A stretch of DNA of 64,000 nt from Pseudopyrenochaeta lycopersici (taxonomy: Eukaryota; Ascomycota; Dothideomycetes; Pleosporales; Pseudopyrenochaetaceae): NCBI GenBank assembly GCA_003313425.1, contig NHZP01000012.1, positions 558,001 to 622,000 on the forward strand, in the 5' to 3' direction. Under the pieces are notes generated by a model. That model had not been told where the DNA came from and made no database searches. It saw only the letters and a list, made by a program, of their open reading frames with translations. A program made the translations under genes and the position numbers. Shown in pieces: positions 1 to 12,086 of the stretch; the first letter of the stretch is position 1; each line of letters starts with the position of its first letter.

Positions 1-1457
1 CGTGTAATTGTGTTGGATGTATCTGCAAGATCATCAATGAGAATGGTGGTGCGGTCAGCGACATCGCCGACCAGCATCATGGTCGCATTTTGCCGGTCTT
101 TGATCTGTGTGGGTCGGCGCTCTTTGTGGATGAGGGCGAATGGCATGCCGAGCGCATCGGCGATGGCGGTCGCACGCTTTGCGCCACCAGCATCAGGCGA
201 GACGACGACGGCCTGTTGGTAGTTGGGGATGGTGTACTGGATGTATTTGCGAAGGAGGTGACGGCCGTAGAGATTGTCCACGGGGATATCAAAGAAGCCC
301 TGATATTGAGGATCTGAAGACTATGTCAGCGCAGTTTCGGTGCTGTGTGCGTAGAACGACATACCGTGAAGATCCATAGTAATGACATGGTCCGCTCCGG
401 CGCAGGTAAGGAGGTCGGCAATCAGCGTACCAGCCTGAGCAACCCATTGTCGGTAACCGACTTGAGGCTCAAAGGCTGGGGGCTTCGTAGTCGGCTGCCT
501 CACGAGACCATTGACACCATTGGGTCCAGTGGAGCCCTGCTCGCTGTTGAAGTAGGTAGATTTGTCCGACTTGTCCGACTTGCTCGAGTCAAAGGTCTCG
601 GTACGCTTGAAGCCATTCTGCTTGACGGGACTGGTAGGGTTCGAGGCGCCACCAGTACGCTCGTCCAGCTTCATGCGACTGAGCTGGTTGTGCAGAGCGG
701 CTGTACCATTGGGCAGGCCTGCGCTTTCGGCCTGTCCGGGATGGGGGGTTTGGGGGCGCGAATCGAAGGTATATGTGCCAGTCCTTGAGCGAGAGGCGGC
801 AGAGGTTCTTGCGAGAGGCGCGCCCGTCTTGTTGTATGGTATGTCTGACTGTCGCGAGTAGGGGAAGAGGGGCAGGACGGCGGTAATGCGCTTTGCGGAA
901 GCGGTTCGGCAGGCGGAGATAGTAATGAGAAGTCTGGAGGACGGTCAGGCACTTCACTCAACTACACCATGAGGATGGGCCCTACTCCATCAAATGGTCG
1001 TTGACTACACATGGCAGGTACAATTAGCGTAATTCTTTTGAAAAAAAAAGTCTAAGCGCGCTATGCAGTCTCGGGGCCTGCTACAGTCCGCATGTCGGTC
1101 GGACCCATGCAGCGACAGCAGCAGTCTGGTTTTGAGCGCACCCAGTTCGAACAAGAGATTCGTACCTTTACCGCCGCCAGACTGGATGATGAAGACATCC
1201 TTTCCTCGAACGCTCTCTTCAATTTCCACCCTAGTCTCGCCGCCTTTGAACTTGGCAAGAAGAACTTTTGCGGGCGCAATGCCGAGGTGGTTGCAGATGG
1301 TCCTATAGCACAATGAGTCGGGGCCGCACTTTCGCTGTACACAGTCGCGACATACTCGGTGAGCTGCGGATGGGAAGAACCTCCCAAAACCACAAGGTTT
1401 CTGACTGCCTGTGGGTTAGCATTCGTCGCAAAGGCGGCCCACGATCGGCTTACCCAT
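1..1457 (-). CDS. Ribose-phosphate pyrophosphokinase, Prs5-like (3' end outside window)
   Basis: Makes PRPP from ribose 5-phosphate and ATP in the cytosol, for purine, pyrimidine, histidine, tryptophan and NAD synthesis. Exons inferred on the minus strand: 1457-1454, 1404-1356, 1302-1166, 1004-986, 933-365, 313 to the left edge. The spliced N-terminus begins MVRNLVVLGGSSHP. Later come FKGGETRVEIEESVRGKDVF, VLPLFPYSRQSDIPYNK, AGADHVITMDLHDPQ, the sugar-phosphate stretch VVVSPDAGGAKRA and the PRPP loop ILIDDLADTSNT. Between the NKTGAP segment and YRQWVAQAGTL sits a Ser/Thr/Asn-rich insertion of about 100 residues. Yeast Prs1 and Prs5 carry non-homologous insertions, and this one fits Prs5. The first intron falls after only four coding bases (ATG G). 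The C-terminus lies beyond position 1. The family call is certain; the Prs5 subtype is likely. Confidence 0.93.
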
Positions 1458-2993
1458 GGCTTCGGTGGTGGGGTTTCAACCGTGAGCGGGTTGCAGAAAG
1501 AGTGGTGAAAGGGCTTTCACGTGGGGTGCAGGAAGCAGGTAAAAAGAAGCAATCTAGTCGCCGTTTGGGCGCTGGGAAGCGGATCCTAAGAATTGGGTGG
1601 TAGCATGGTGATAGATGGACTGTTTCGTCACGGCGGCGGAGAAAGTTTTCTACACCCAGGGATCACTACGCTCGGCTGCCTTTCTTTTTGCCGAACCCAT
1701 GCCACTTTTTAAGCTTCGATTGCGTGCAGCACAGCATAAGCACCTCTAACGCCATGCCATAGGCTTAGACAGATTTTGCAGCCACTTATTCGCCATCCAG
1801 CACGAGCAACAGCCCTTCCCTCCACCCAGACCTCCGTAATGGCGCCATCGTGAATGGGCGCGCAGCATGGGTCAAAGGAAGTGTCCGAGTGGCGCTTGCC
1901 GAAGTCGGACTGGCACGTGCGATTCATTTGCGACGCGATTCTTGGGTTAAAAGCACGATGATTCACAACTATGCAGCGCTTTCGCAAAATAGCTCACCGG
2001 TGTTGGGCGTTGTTTGCCAGGTTGCACACAATACGTTGCTTCGTCCATTTGCGGCGCCCTTTTCATGCAAGCCCCATTGCCCTACTGTCTCGCCCTGTTT
2101 GCCTTCGGTGGGCTCCGACAGACCCTCGAGCCGAGTGAGGTATGACTTGTGATATCACGCAGCTCGGGCATTTTCCAAAACCTGGAAATTTTACCCGTTG
2201 CTTATGGTATGGATGGGAGTTAATTCCGATGCTTTGATCATAGCATCTACTTGGCTTAGCTCCGGCAATTGGACAAGAATTCACATTGTATAGATTTGGC
2301 AAGTGATAATCAAACTATGCCACGACAAGCCTAAAAAACGTTATTGGCTCCCGTTGCAAACCGCGGCTGTGGTGAAACGCTCATATTGTTTGTAAGTCTT
2401 TGAGACAACTCTGAAGGGCGTCAGGTAGGGAGAATCTGGGGGCCGCCCTTAAGAAACATGTGATCGACGCCCAGGAACCAGGCTTTGACACCGCTGAGAT
2501 AGCATGAGCTAGTCGTGACAGAGCCCCAGCATATGTTCGCGACAGGTAGTACATCAGCTCGCGATACACAAGGGCGTCGCAAAGGGAACCTGGTCCCATA
2601 GTCTTGCTGCCTAGATGTCACAAGAAAGCAGAATAAGTCGTATGGAATCTGAATAGTCTCCTCGTCACATTTGGCACAATGTGCTCCTACCAACTATCCA
2701 TCCCAAGAATAGTAGCCTCCTTCTAAACAGCTCCCTCGTCAATCTCTCTACCCAAATTTCTCACTTGCGTAGTAGTCTTCATCCCTTAGCTGCATTCCTC
2801 TCACTTCCGCGACTCCGCATGTCGCTATTCGCACCAGCTGTCCTTCAACGACGGTGTAGCGAGGTCTCTCCTCTCGCACAAAGCAACGGCATTATTTAGC
2901 TCGTCTCGTAACTCTTCGATAGTGTCGAAAAAAAAAAATATCAGAATGTAATAACTCGAACCAGAAGTCAAGTGTCTTTCCCATGTGCAGCTT
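1458..2993. other. Intergenic, no gene seen
   Basis: This stretch upstream of the PRPP synthetase gene and downstream of the 188-residue gene has only short overlapping frames without recognisable domains or convincing splice sites. It should hold the PRPP synthetase promoter and 5' UTR on the minus strand. Confidence 0.6.
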
Positions 2994-3560
2994 TCATCTT
3001 ATCCCATCTTCCCATCTGCCCACTCCGCTGTCTTTCCTTTTCCCTTGCTTGCCATTATTTCCAGACATAGGTGTAAATAATTCCGCACTCAGCACCAGTA
3101 CAGCGGGAACAACAGCAAGCGCATCAATGGCCCCGCTCCTGTTCCTCTTATTGTGATGCTTGAGGTCCATCATTGCATGCACCTCTCGACTCTTGACGAT
3201 GTCTCTACGAATCCGTGGCCACTCTTCACCATCTTTCGACTGGGGAGGTGGTGATGAGCTTTTTCGGAATGGAGATAAGGAAGACAGGGTACGTGAACGG
3301 CCTCGAGTTTTGTGTGATGGAGACACCGACGTCGACGAATTTATCGAAGAGGACTCGGAAGGCCGTGGAGCAGCTGTTTTCGGTAGTCGCGGCAAAGGGA
3401 TATTTATTTCAATGTAGAGAGGCTCTTCGTATTTGATCTCCATCTCAAAGTCTGGTGTCTCCAGTGTTGGAAAATAGAAGTCGTGATTCGGCGCTTTGGG
3501 CGCAGCGCGCGTGGGGGGTGCAAATGGGAATGGTGTGGAAGGGGTCGTCTGTTGCTCCAT
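2994..3560 (-). CDS. Hypothetical 188-aa Ser/Pro-rich protein with hydrophobic C-terminal segment
   Basis: Single-exon frame with an ATG start and fungal-looking composition. Residues 1-50 are rich in proline and acidic/aromatic residues (TPFPFAPPTR, then YEEPLYIEINIPLPRLP). Residues about 65-115 are Ser-rich and basic (KTRGRSRTLSSLSPFRKSS). Then come a charged stretch with RRDIVKSREVHAMMDLKHH and, near residue 145, a hydrophobic run (DALAVVPAVLVLSAELF) that could be one membrane-spanning or tail segment. I do not recognise a family. It may be divergently transcribed from a possible small gene at 3669. Coding status is likely because the frame is long and its composition is coherent; no function is proposed. 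Confidence 0.65.
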   Translation of the reverse strand: MEQQTTPSTPFPFAPPTRAAPKAPNHDFYFPTLETPDFEMEIKYEEPLYIEINIPLPRLPKTAAPRPSESSSINSSTSVSPSHKTRGRSRTLSSLSPFRKSSSPPPQSKDGEEWPRIRRDIVKSREVHAMMDLKHHNKRNRSGAIDALAVVPAVLVLSAELFTPMSGNNGKQGKRKDSGVGRWEDGIR

Positions 3561-3668
3561 TTTGACTATCTCTTTCTTTGAAGACGAGGAATTTGAGTTG
3601 TTAAAGCTAGGTTAATATGTGAGAATTGTAGGCGGAGATGGCTGTTTGCTGACCGCAGCCGCCTTGAA

Positions 3669-3934
3669 ATGTCGCTGCTCAGCCGCCTTCAGGCACCTCT
3701 TCTTCCTCACTTTCGCCGCGCAAGTCGTTCGAACACCACAACTGGACAAAGGGTAAGTCGACACGTAGCAATCTTAGTCAATATTATTCTCTTGGGTTCC
3801 AGATATTGGATAATTATGTCGTCAGTGATGCAGATTTGCGCAGATTTGGTAGAGAAATGCACCGCGAGACCGACCGCGCGAGAACGCGTCCATCGCGCCG
3901 CTATATCGTTCTCTCGTGTACGTTATTCAGCTGA
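3669..3934 (+). CDS. Possible small two-exon gene, 71 aa, mitochondrial-like N-terminus
   Basis: Proposed exons 3669-3752 and 3803-3934 join across a 50-nt intron with donor GTAAGT and acceptor TTCCAG. The product would start MSLLSRLQAPLLPHFRRASR, rich in Leu, Arg and Ser without acidic residues, as in a mitochondrial presequence. It continues with a charged segment containing ILDNYVVSDADLRRFGREMH. The 3' end is uncertain: a second donor-like GTACGT at 3919 could remove the present stop and change the last few residues. No family was recognised. The strong donor and acceptor and the change to well-composed sequence after splicing are the only support. Confidence 0.45.
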
Positions 3935-4337
3935 CCACCCTGCCGCCTTGATAAGCCACATTCAAGACCTCGCTCAGCCGCGGTGAGCGTTTGGCGGCTA
4001 CTGAGCCGTGTCTGACACCTGGAGGATCTGCGACGCTGGGGGCGGAGCAGGGGAACGTCAGAAGTTAAGATGAGATGAGAAGAGTTCATGCACTCCTTGC
4101 AATCTGACAGGACAGAACCATTAGACATCCATTTGACAACATGGTTTTGTAAATAAGCTTTCGGCACGTGTAAGGCCATATCCTAGATGGAAAAAGAATG
4201 TAAGGGTGTTGATGTAAAATGCGAGAGGCCGGATGAGCGTTGATTGCTTCGACAATAGTGCTGTCAGTGAAAAGGATACTTTATGAAAGTTAAAAGGTTC
4301 GTTCGTATTCACACATATCGAAAACATAGCTATTCAC

Positions 4338-6095
4338 CTATTTGAACTGATCTTCTGTGACACCCTTGCCCATCGCCGCGGTTGAGCTCACACCTCCGCT
4401 GACCATCTTCAACAGATTATCAACATAATTGGCTCCACTCCACTTCTGATGTGTCAGTACGTCGACCTTGTTCTCCGCTTCTGGCTCTTGGATGATTTCG
4501 CCATAGGCACGCATTCCTTGTTTTGAATATGCCTTGGAGAAAGTGTCAGCCATGAGGGCGCTCTGGTGAAGACCAGCGAGCGTGATGAACTGCCAGCAGT
4601 AACCGAGCTTCGCAAGACGTTGGATGTAGGTTTCTTGTTCGTCGCGGGGCATAGCCGTTTTCCAGTTGAAGGAAGGAGAAAGGTTGTACGCAAGTCTGTT
4701 GATTTGTTAATAAAAGTTTCGAGTCAGGTCTGTGGGTGCCTTACTTCTGCTCCGGCCAGACAGCGTGCACGCCGTCGGCGAACTCCTTCGCCTGAGCATA
4801 ATCAGGAAGCTTCGACTCCATCCATATCATGTCGCAGTATGGAGCGTACGCGATCGCGCGGTTGACAGCAGTCTGGCAGCCACCCTGATACCTGTAGTAA
4901 CCCTCTCGAGTCCTTGCAGCCTCCCAGTTGAAGTAGACATCCACTCCAGTCAGTCCCGTTGCAATAGCACGTGCCTCTGAATTGCTCTTGCCCTTACTCT
5001 TCTCCAAGAACTCCTTGATAAGGCCTTGCTTGTTAACGTGTACACCAGCGTTAATCGTGTCAATCACGGCTTCATGATAGAGCTTAAGATTAGCCTCCTT
5101 CGTCCATGCGTCCTCAATCGCTTGTAGCTCGTTGCCATTCTTGCCAGCTTGTTCAGCGGCGTACATCAGCTCGCTAAGTGGCTGAAGCGCAGGATTAGTG
5201 CATCCCTGGATGTAGTGATGGTCGCGAGGATCAACAGTCGATGTGATAAGTGTGGCCGCTTCTGAGTCGGTACGGGCAACAGCAAGCAAGTCCGTACCCA
5301 TAATGTCGGCCTGGGCCCGAATAGCCACCAATCGGTTGATATGCTCGCTAATGGGAACCAACACCTTACCAGCCATATGACCGCACTTCTTCGTTCCTGG
5401 GGCCTGGTCTTCGATATGAATACCCGCAGCACCTTTCTCAATGAAGAGTTTCGTGAGTTTCATAATGGCTGTAAGACCGCCATGTCCGGTATCCGCATCA
5501 GCAATGATTGGTCGTAGGAAATCGGTTTGTGCAAGTTTCGCGCGATCGGCTTTTGGTGTTGTCATGCGTTCTTCGCGTTGCTTTCGGTCGTGGAATAGCT
5601 GTGCCATGAAAAGGTGGCCAACCTTGTTGGGTACAGTGGTCTGCACTGGTGAGCTTCGTGTGTCTACCAAAAATGTCTACAGGACTTACGTAGGGATAGT
5701 CCGCGAGATCTGGGCCAGGCTCATCAGTGGATGATGCTGTTGACGAACATTGCCATCCGGAAACGTATACGGTATCCAAGTACTTCGCCATTTGGGTGAC
5801 CATGACGGGGTCGAGACAGCCGTAGGTGTAGCTCACATCGTTGTTCTATATCTGTTAGGAGGCTCCAGTAGCTGCGGTGAACTCGTCATACCTTGAAACG
5901 GCCTTCTACGAGATTCCATAATTTTTTCGATTGGTTGTTGCTTGGATATGTGATGGTCAAGTTGCCTCTCTTAGCAACAATCTGCTCAGCTGTGAAGGGC
6001 CTTCGTGTAAATCTCCATCTTGAGTCTGTCCACCACTGCTTGACCTGCTCAACCTCCTTCTGGAACTGGGCTTCCTCAGCGTCGATGTTCGACAT
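4338..6095 (-). CDS. acuD: Isocitrate lyase (glyoxylate cycle)
   Basis: Cleaves isocitrate to glyoxylate and succinate, allowing growth on acetate and fatty acids. Exons 6095-5892, 5845-5690, 5640-4745 and 4695-4338, joined by 46-49 nt introns, give 537 residues, the usual size for fungal enzymes. The catalytic signature KKCGHM is near residue 200, after [10 protein letters not shown]; the eukaryotic-type WQCSSTAS segment is near residue 90. The N-terminus reads [19 protein letters not shown]. The protein ends TEDQFK, with no SKL-like peroxisomal tripeptide, so any microbody import would need another signal. Two CreA-like motifs lie 240-290 bp upstream. The symbol follows Aspergillus usage (icl1 elsewhere). 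The family is certain. Confidence 0.97.
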
Positions 6096-6331
6096 TGTGC
6101 CAAAAATTCACAAGGATAGTAAACGTGATGTGTAAAGGTAGGTTTCAACGAGGAATTGCTGTCAAAGTCTCTTGAACCGTTCGATGTGTACAAGAGAGGA
6201 GCCAGATGAAGAGGGGAATAGGTCTTAGGTCAATGACAAGCAATGATGACGCTGGATCAGCCTCGGAACTGGAGCCAGAATTTCACGCGTCTGAGGATGG
6301 GCAGCCAAGTCCACTTAAGTATAGCTTCATA

Positions 6332-6387
6332 CCCCGGGTTAGCAAGCCAGCTTCTACATTCCAGTCACAGAACTCGGGAAGCCCCGG
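6332..6387 (-). promoter_or_regulatory. Pair of CreA-like SYGGRG motifs upstream of isocitrate lyase
   Basis: On the minus strand CCGGGG occurs at 6337-6332 and again at 6387-6382, about 240 and 290 bp before the isocitrate lyase ATG. SYGGRG is the known core of the carbon catabolite repressor CreA/Cre1, and isocitrate lyase genes are known targets of glucose repression. The motif is short, so binding is inference; the close pairing is what makes it worth noting. Confidence 0.4.
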
Positions 6388-7058
6388 TTGGCGCACCACT
6401 GGACCGATTGCAGCACCCGAGGAAGCTGAATGGTAATGGGAAGCACTAACGCTGGAACGTTGTGAGAAGCTGTGAGGTTCCTCGGCCCAAGGGCACTTAG
6501 CGTTTGGAAGCATGACTGGCGCAGATCCGGTAGTGGAGGGGACCAACGGAACCGTGACGAAAATGACGTTGGCCAATTGCTTGGGTTGAACCTCGTCTCT
6601 TCCTTCCTTACCCATATCGTCCACAATTATTCCCGCTGCTTATCCTTTACTCAGAACGAACATATGCTTCAATGTGACACGCGACCGTGTGCAGCTTCAC
6701 ATGTCGAGGATGATGCGTACCTTTGTTCTCTGTGCATGCATGTGAAGACTGGGACGCGAAATCTGGGGGAGCGCGCTAAGCCGAACTTAGCGCCCGCGAC
6801 TTAACCTCGGCTGGCAGCGAAACCGGAAAAGCCCATGAAGACCGTTGATCTGGAACACCACCATATGGAAAAGTTCATGCATGTGAGAGTCGAGAAGAAG
6901 GCACGTGAGAACCTTCATACCAGTATATGAGTCAAACGAGTTCAGGGTCGCAGCGATGTCGGCAATTGACGGGTACATCTCTTCTCAACGCGTATTTCCT
7001 TGGGAATCGCCTGTTTATATATTCGTAATGCATTGAATTAGATGAAATGGCTGTACTG
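6388..7058. other. Intergenic between isocitrate lyase promoter and DUF1365 gene
   Basis: Holds the distal upstream region of isocitrate lyase and the 3' flank of the DUF1365 gene; both genes are on the minus strand. Short frames here show no domain and no coherent splice pattern. Confidence 0.55.
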
Positions 7059-9351
7059 CTAATTGTAGCCTTTCAGTAGTTCATATGCATGGCATGCATA
7101 TATCAAACCAAAGCCTCTAAATAACGACCACAAAAACCAGGGAGTCTTATCAATAGCTCCAAAGCAGGCTGTCCCATTCATCTGTGCCATCGACTTCTTC
7201 AAACAATCAAGTGATTGTGAGTCCCCTGTGGTTCGGCTCCAAATAATGAGCTGGAAGACGCCAGCACAGCAGAGCAGCACCCTCAAACCCAGATCTATCA
7301 AGCTAACAGCGTCTGGGAATCCGAAGCAGAAGCGCTGTGCTAAGAAAAGCTTTAAAGCAGTCCTCCTGTACTCGCCAGCGTACAAGCGATCTTTGGAGTT
7401 CCGCACAAAGTTGTCCAACTCTGAGTATGGTCGAGCGCGAATGTCATGTACATGAAAAGACGAACTTGTAGGAGTCACCGAGTATACAGGACTGGCTGGC
7501 GGACACCTTAATTTTCTCATGATCCTCCATCTGAGCTCGTCCAAGTAGCTTCTGTTCATTGCCGGGAGGCCTTGGCCCTCCATTTGTAACGTGCTCCGTC
7601 CAGAGAGAAGCAATGGCAGTAGTTGTGGGCGGCACATCCACATGGTCCTATTCTTTTCATCGGTGAAGATACATTCTCGGTCGATAGCTTCGGATAGGTT
7701 GGTGTAGTGGACAAGACGTGAGTAGAAAGCTGGCGTAAGAACCCGAATTTCAAGGTTGTTTACGGCTCTCTCCAAACCGCCCTGGTACGTTGTCATGACC
7801 TTTTCGATCGGCATCTCAGGGATGGCAGTTTTGAGAGTTATGCAGAAGGCAACTTCTTTATTGTGCACAAGGTGGATCAGGTAGTCTTTGAAGACTGTAC
7901 CAAGGGCACTAGGAATGTCAGTGACTTACAACTTTCACAAATACACATTGATACGCTTACATCTCTGAAGTGGTAGGAAGGCGGCCGATGCTGGAAGTAA
8001 GTACCTCTGGACGAAGCCATACGTGTAATTTTCTCTTGAAGAAAAGTTTGAAGGCCTCTCGTAAGATCCGAGGCGATGTCACAAAGCCGACCCACCACCA
8101 GCTCAAAATAAAGCGCAAAGTACCAATGAAGCCCAAGGTGTAAAGGTCAAGTGCCTTTCCAGTTGAATGAAGACGAGCAACAAGCTTCGCATGATCCTTT
8201 GAAGATTTCAGGACAATCGTGTTATCAATCACTGGATTATTATAGGCCACATTCGGGAACGGGTTCACTGCTTTGAGGGCATACGAACCCTTCCTAGAAT
8301 TGAATGGCGAAACATGGAAGTCTTTCATCCAAACATCGTTAAACTTTGACTTGGCCCCGTCCGGCAATTCTGGCCCTGAGTCTTCTGAATTAGAGGATTG
8401 TTGAGAACCAGGTGTTCGAGGTGGGCTGGGTGGACTTGAGCCGTCAAGTAGGTACATCCTTCTTTCGCCGAAGGTGTTGTTGACTTCAAGAATCATCTTC
8501 TTCAGTTGGTGTTCACGGTCATAGATATACCAGAAAGAGACTGGATTGAAAGCATAACCGAAGAAGCGCGGTGCTGTGATCAGATATGCGTAAGACCATT
8601 CATTGTCTTCGACATGCTGTTAGAGTTAGCCATTTTTATTTCCTGCCTTAAACAACTTATCGCTTCGATTTGTGCATACCCGTTCCCTCAAGTAGAGTTT
8701 AAGCTTATTGTAAAAGCCAAGGTCACCGTTTCCTCGCGCGAGGTAATCACCAGCCTTAACACGCAACCACCAACTGCCGAGCTCTCGGTCCCTTCCATCA
8801 GTGACATCTATTCCAGTAGAGGTTGTGGCGAAGGGGACGATGGGGTATCCACATTGAAGGTATGAATATCCAAAACCATGGCTTTTCGGAAACATGCGGG
8901 TGTGGGTTGTTCGACATGGAAAGATCCTTGGCCTAGGATGCTCTGAAGACCACTTGCGGGAATTGGGTGGTAACTCCTCTATCGGTTCCTTGCTGCCGCC
9001 ATATCCGCGCCATGACAGAAAGCTAACTGAGGCGAGCGCAATTGCTAAGCATAAAGTGAGGTACGAATTTGGCGGCCCGTCAACAACGCTCAACACATCC
9101 AATTCTTTCCATCTCTTTACTGCAACATCGAATAATACACCTATTTTCAGCCATGAATACACAAGGCCGAAGATAAAACAATCTGTTATGACCTGGCGAT
9201 CTCCATGATACACTCGTCTGCCACACCCAACCGCCCAGATCGTGCCCAACGGCCAGATTCGCCACCCATCAACAGCGCAGGGTAGGAATGCAACGAAGCA
9301 AGAGAAGAGGAACGATAATAGGCCACTACGGCCTCGAACTACAGCCCACAT
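7059..9351 (-). CDS. DUF1365-domain membrane protein
   Basis: Exons 9351-8680, 8616-7961 and 7908-7059 (introns 63 and 52 nt) give 725 residues. The N-terminal third has several hydrophobic segments (about residues 10-30, 55-75 and 97-113). The DUF1365 core begins near residue 165 (RPRIFPCRTTHTRMFP) and includes the family-typical FGYAFNPVSFWYIYD and LEVNNTFGERRMYLL, with KDFHVSPFNSRKGSY further on. More hydrophobic stretches follow near LYTLGFIGTLRFILSWWW and close to the C-terminus. DUF1365 has no established biochemical role; in bacteria it is often found beside cyclopropane-fatty-acid synthase-like and amine oxidase-like genes, which suggests lipid modification, but no such neighbour is present here. 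The Pro/Ser-rich insert after the core (SPPSPPRTPGSQQSSNS) is probably a loop. Confidence 0.88.
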
Positions 9352-10376
9352 GAGAGAATATAGAGATTGAGAGATACTGAGCCGAAGTCAAAAGATGATG
9401 ATGCTCCACAACTCTGAGGTACATCTGTTTCGGCGCTAAGCCGCTTATGTCAAGTCTATGCAGGGTCCCAGCAGCGATTTCGCTTACAGATAGTCCGGTT
9501 GACCATCGCTCAACCATGGTCTGTTTGATTCCAGAAAGTACCCTTTCGATTCCCACCATTGTGGCTCCATAGATGTGCTTGCAACGGTAAGCACCGTTTT
9601 CCGGAAGGGAGGGATGATATTTGGAATGCCTTTCACGCCGAATTTGGCTGAGAGAATGAAGTCTGATCCTTTGTTGGGAGCTCTCAAATTCTCTCACTAG
9701 CGATCGAGAAGCACTATATTTTCAGTCATCGCTCACGTGCCCCCCATAACCACCTGATTATCTGTGTCGAGTTTGCTGGGGCTTTTTATTTTTTGGTTGG
9801 TCTCAGACTTTGATCGTAAGATTCTTGAAGAGTTTTCGGCAACGACAGTAATAAGCAGGGCAAGGATTCTAGCTACATGATCTATGTTCCATGAGACTTG
9901 GCCTTTGTATCAAACCCATGGCTGCTTTGAGGGGTGGAAACAAAGATTGTAACGAGATCGATCACTGCAGACTCCATATAGAGGCGTATCGAGTAGAACA
10001 AATTAAAGGGTCTCACGTACGATCATCGGCGCGCGCCTGGAATAATTAGTATAAACTTTAGATAATCTGTGTGAATCCCCTTGCCCATACCATTTTTCGC
10101 CGTTACCATAAAGTATAGTAGAGTATGTTAGCAGCGAAATAATAGCTGTTTGAGGCGGCTGCATGGTTTTGACTGTACCATTAGGCAAGAGTCAAACTTG
10201 AACAAATTCACACGAATAAACTTCTGTGCTTACTCCACGGAGTACTCCCGAGGTGGTAAGAACTTGATATAACGAGCTGCTCTGGATAGCGGATTCATGA
10301 GGCTGCTGCTCAACAATCTTGAATTTAACAATATTGCGCGACTTGGCAAGCGCTAGAAGCCTTCGACCGGGGGTAC
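9352..10376. other. Intergenic, no gene seen
   Basis: Upstream region of the DUF1365 gene and 3' flank of the MFS gene. A 123-codon minus-strand frame at 9326-9697 overlaps the DUF1365 start region and has no recognisable content. Confidence 0.5.
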
Positions 10377-12086
10377 TCAAAGAGTATATCTGAAGAACGG
10401 GCTCTTGTCCCCCAGCATCAAAAGCTCATCCTCAGTATATCTCGCCCTAATCACCTCTTCACCATGCTCTGCAATCAATTGGTCTCTCTTTCTGTTCTCC
10501 TTCGCGTATGCCCACCTTAACACGAATGTCATAATTATGGCCGAGCAGCACATCGCCAAACTCGCCGCAAAACCAGTGGTATACTTCGGTGCCTCTCGCG
10601 CGAAATAGATATTGCTGCCCATGATACCTCCCATGTTACCCACCGAGATCAGGAGCGCCATGCCAACAGCGCGTTTAGAACTGGGTGCGAGAGAATTGCC
10701 GATCCAGGATACAAGGCAGGTAAATGGACAGTAGAGACCAGCAGCGACCGGGAAAAGGAACCCGTAGGTCAACCCGGGATACTTTGGATGAGGAATCGCA
10801 AGTTGAGCGATGAAACCGCAAACTGCGATCGAGTATCCTCCGATAATGTATGGCGATCGCCTACGACTGAGATCAGAAGCCCAGGCGAAGATAATCGTAA
10901 TGATGGCGGCGAAGACATATACCGGGATTGTGAGTAGCTGTGCATTTGCGCTCGAATACCCTAGGCCATTAATGACTGATGGAACAGTTGCTGTGAAACT
11001 ATTGGGATAATTAGCACTGACCCATCCACTGGAAGGAATACGAACTCACCCATATACGCCAACAGTATTTCCCCAGAAGATGACAGTTGCTGCCCAAATC
11101 TTCCAGTCAGAGAGACCCGCGAAAATGTGCTGCTTCGTGATCTTATCATTGTTCGTAGCACGCCCTTGCCCAGACCCAGAATCGTCTGCGAGTCGTCTAA
11201 CAAGGAGATCGCGCTCTGCTTGCGTCAGGAACTTGGCTGTCTCAGGGCTATCGGGAAGAACCTTCCAGATGATCAGACTCAAGGCCACTGGTATGAGGCC
11301 TTCAATTAGGAAAATCCACTGCCAGCCTGCGAGACCAGAACGACCATCGAGCTTTTGGATGCCATAAGCAAGTAGACCGGAAAATGCACCTGCAAGGGAG
11401 GCGGCGATGTAAAAAACCGCCATCCTGCGCTGGAGCTCAAATCGACGATACCAAATGGTGAGGAGGAATGTTGCAGCAGGGAAGAATCCGGACTACATGT
11501 TCGGATTAGTCAAAAGCACATGAATATATGCGACCGGTTCCACGTACCTCTGTTACGCCTAGGAAGAAACGTCCAACTAACAGTCCCTCATAGCTGGACA
11601 CCAGGCCCATCAATGTCATTACCAAGCCCCAGCTGAACATCAATATAGCCATCCAGTGCGAAGGTCTCATCATCTTGAGGACAATATTGCTGGGAACTTC
11701 GAGGAGTGTATACGGGACAAAGAATATTGTCACTGCCGTGTTGTACTGCAACGTGCTACTAGGCATATTGAGATCAGTCGTCATGCCTGCTATCTTAGCA
11801 TTTCCAACTGCTCACTATCAGGATTCATTCAATAGTTATCAAACAAGTCATCTGAGAACTTACTGTTACTCCTATCAATGAATGCGACTAGGTAGAGCAG
11901 AGACAGCATTGGAACGAGTCTGAGGTCTACCTTCCTCAATACACGTTGCGCTTCCTTTTCATCATATTCAACTTGCTGCGCTTCGAGCTCTCCGGTTCCC
12001 GTAGACGTTTTCTCGTTGAGGTCTTCGATATTCTTCTCATCACTAGAAGTCATATCCCGCTTAGCGTCATCCGTTGCGCTCGCCAT
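10377..12086 (-). CDS. MFS transporter, Dal5/allantoate-permease-like (anion:cation symporter type)
   Basis: Exons 12086-11864, 11807-11548, 11492-11050 and 10998-10377 with introns of 51-56 nt give 515 residues, normal for the family. The N-terminus is cytosolic and acidic, followed by KVDLRLVPMLSLLYLVAFIDRSNIGNA spanning the first splice. GRFFLGVTESGFFPAA is the typical Dal5-family segment around helices 4-5, itself split by intron 2. About twelve membrane segments can be counted, and the tail ends FFRYTL. Dal5-family carriers import organic anions such as allantoate, nicotinate, pantothenate or biotin; the substrate here cannot be read from sequence. No catabolic gene adjoins it. Confidence 0.92.

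Noticed and set aside
9326..9697. 123-codon minus-strand frame overlapping the DUF1365 start
   Set aside because: Out of phase with the gene and without recognisable content; probably 5' UTR and promoter.
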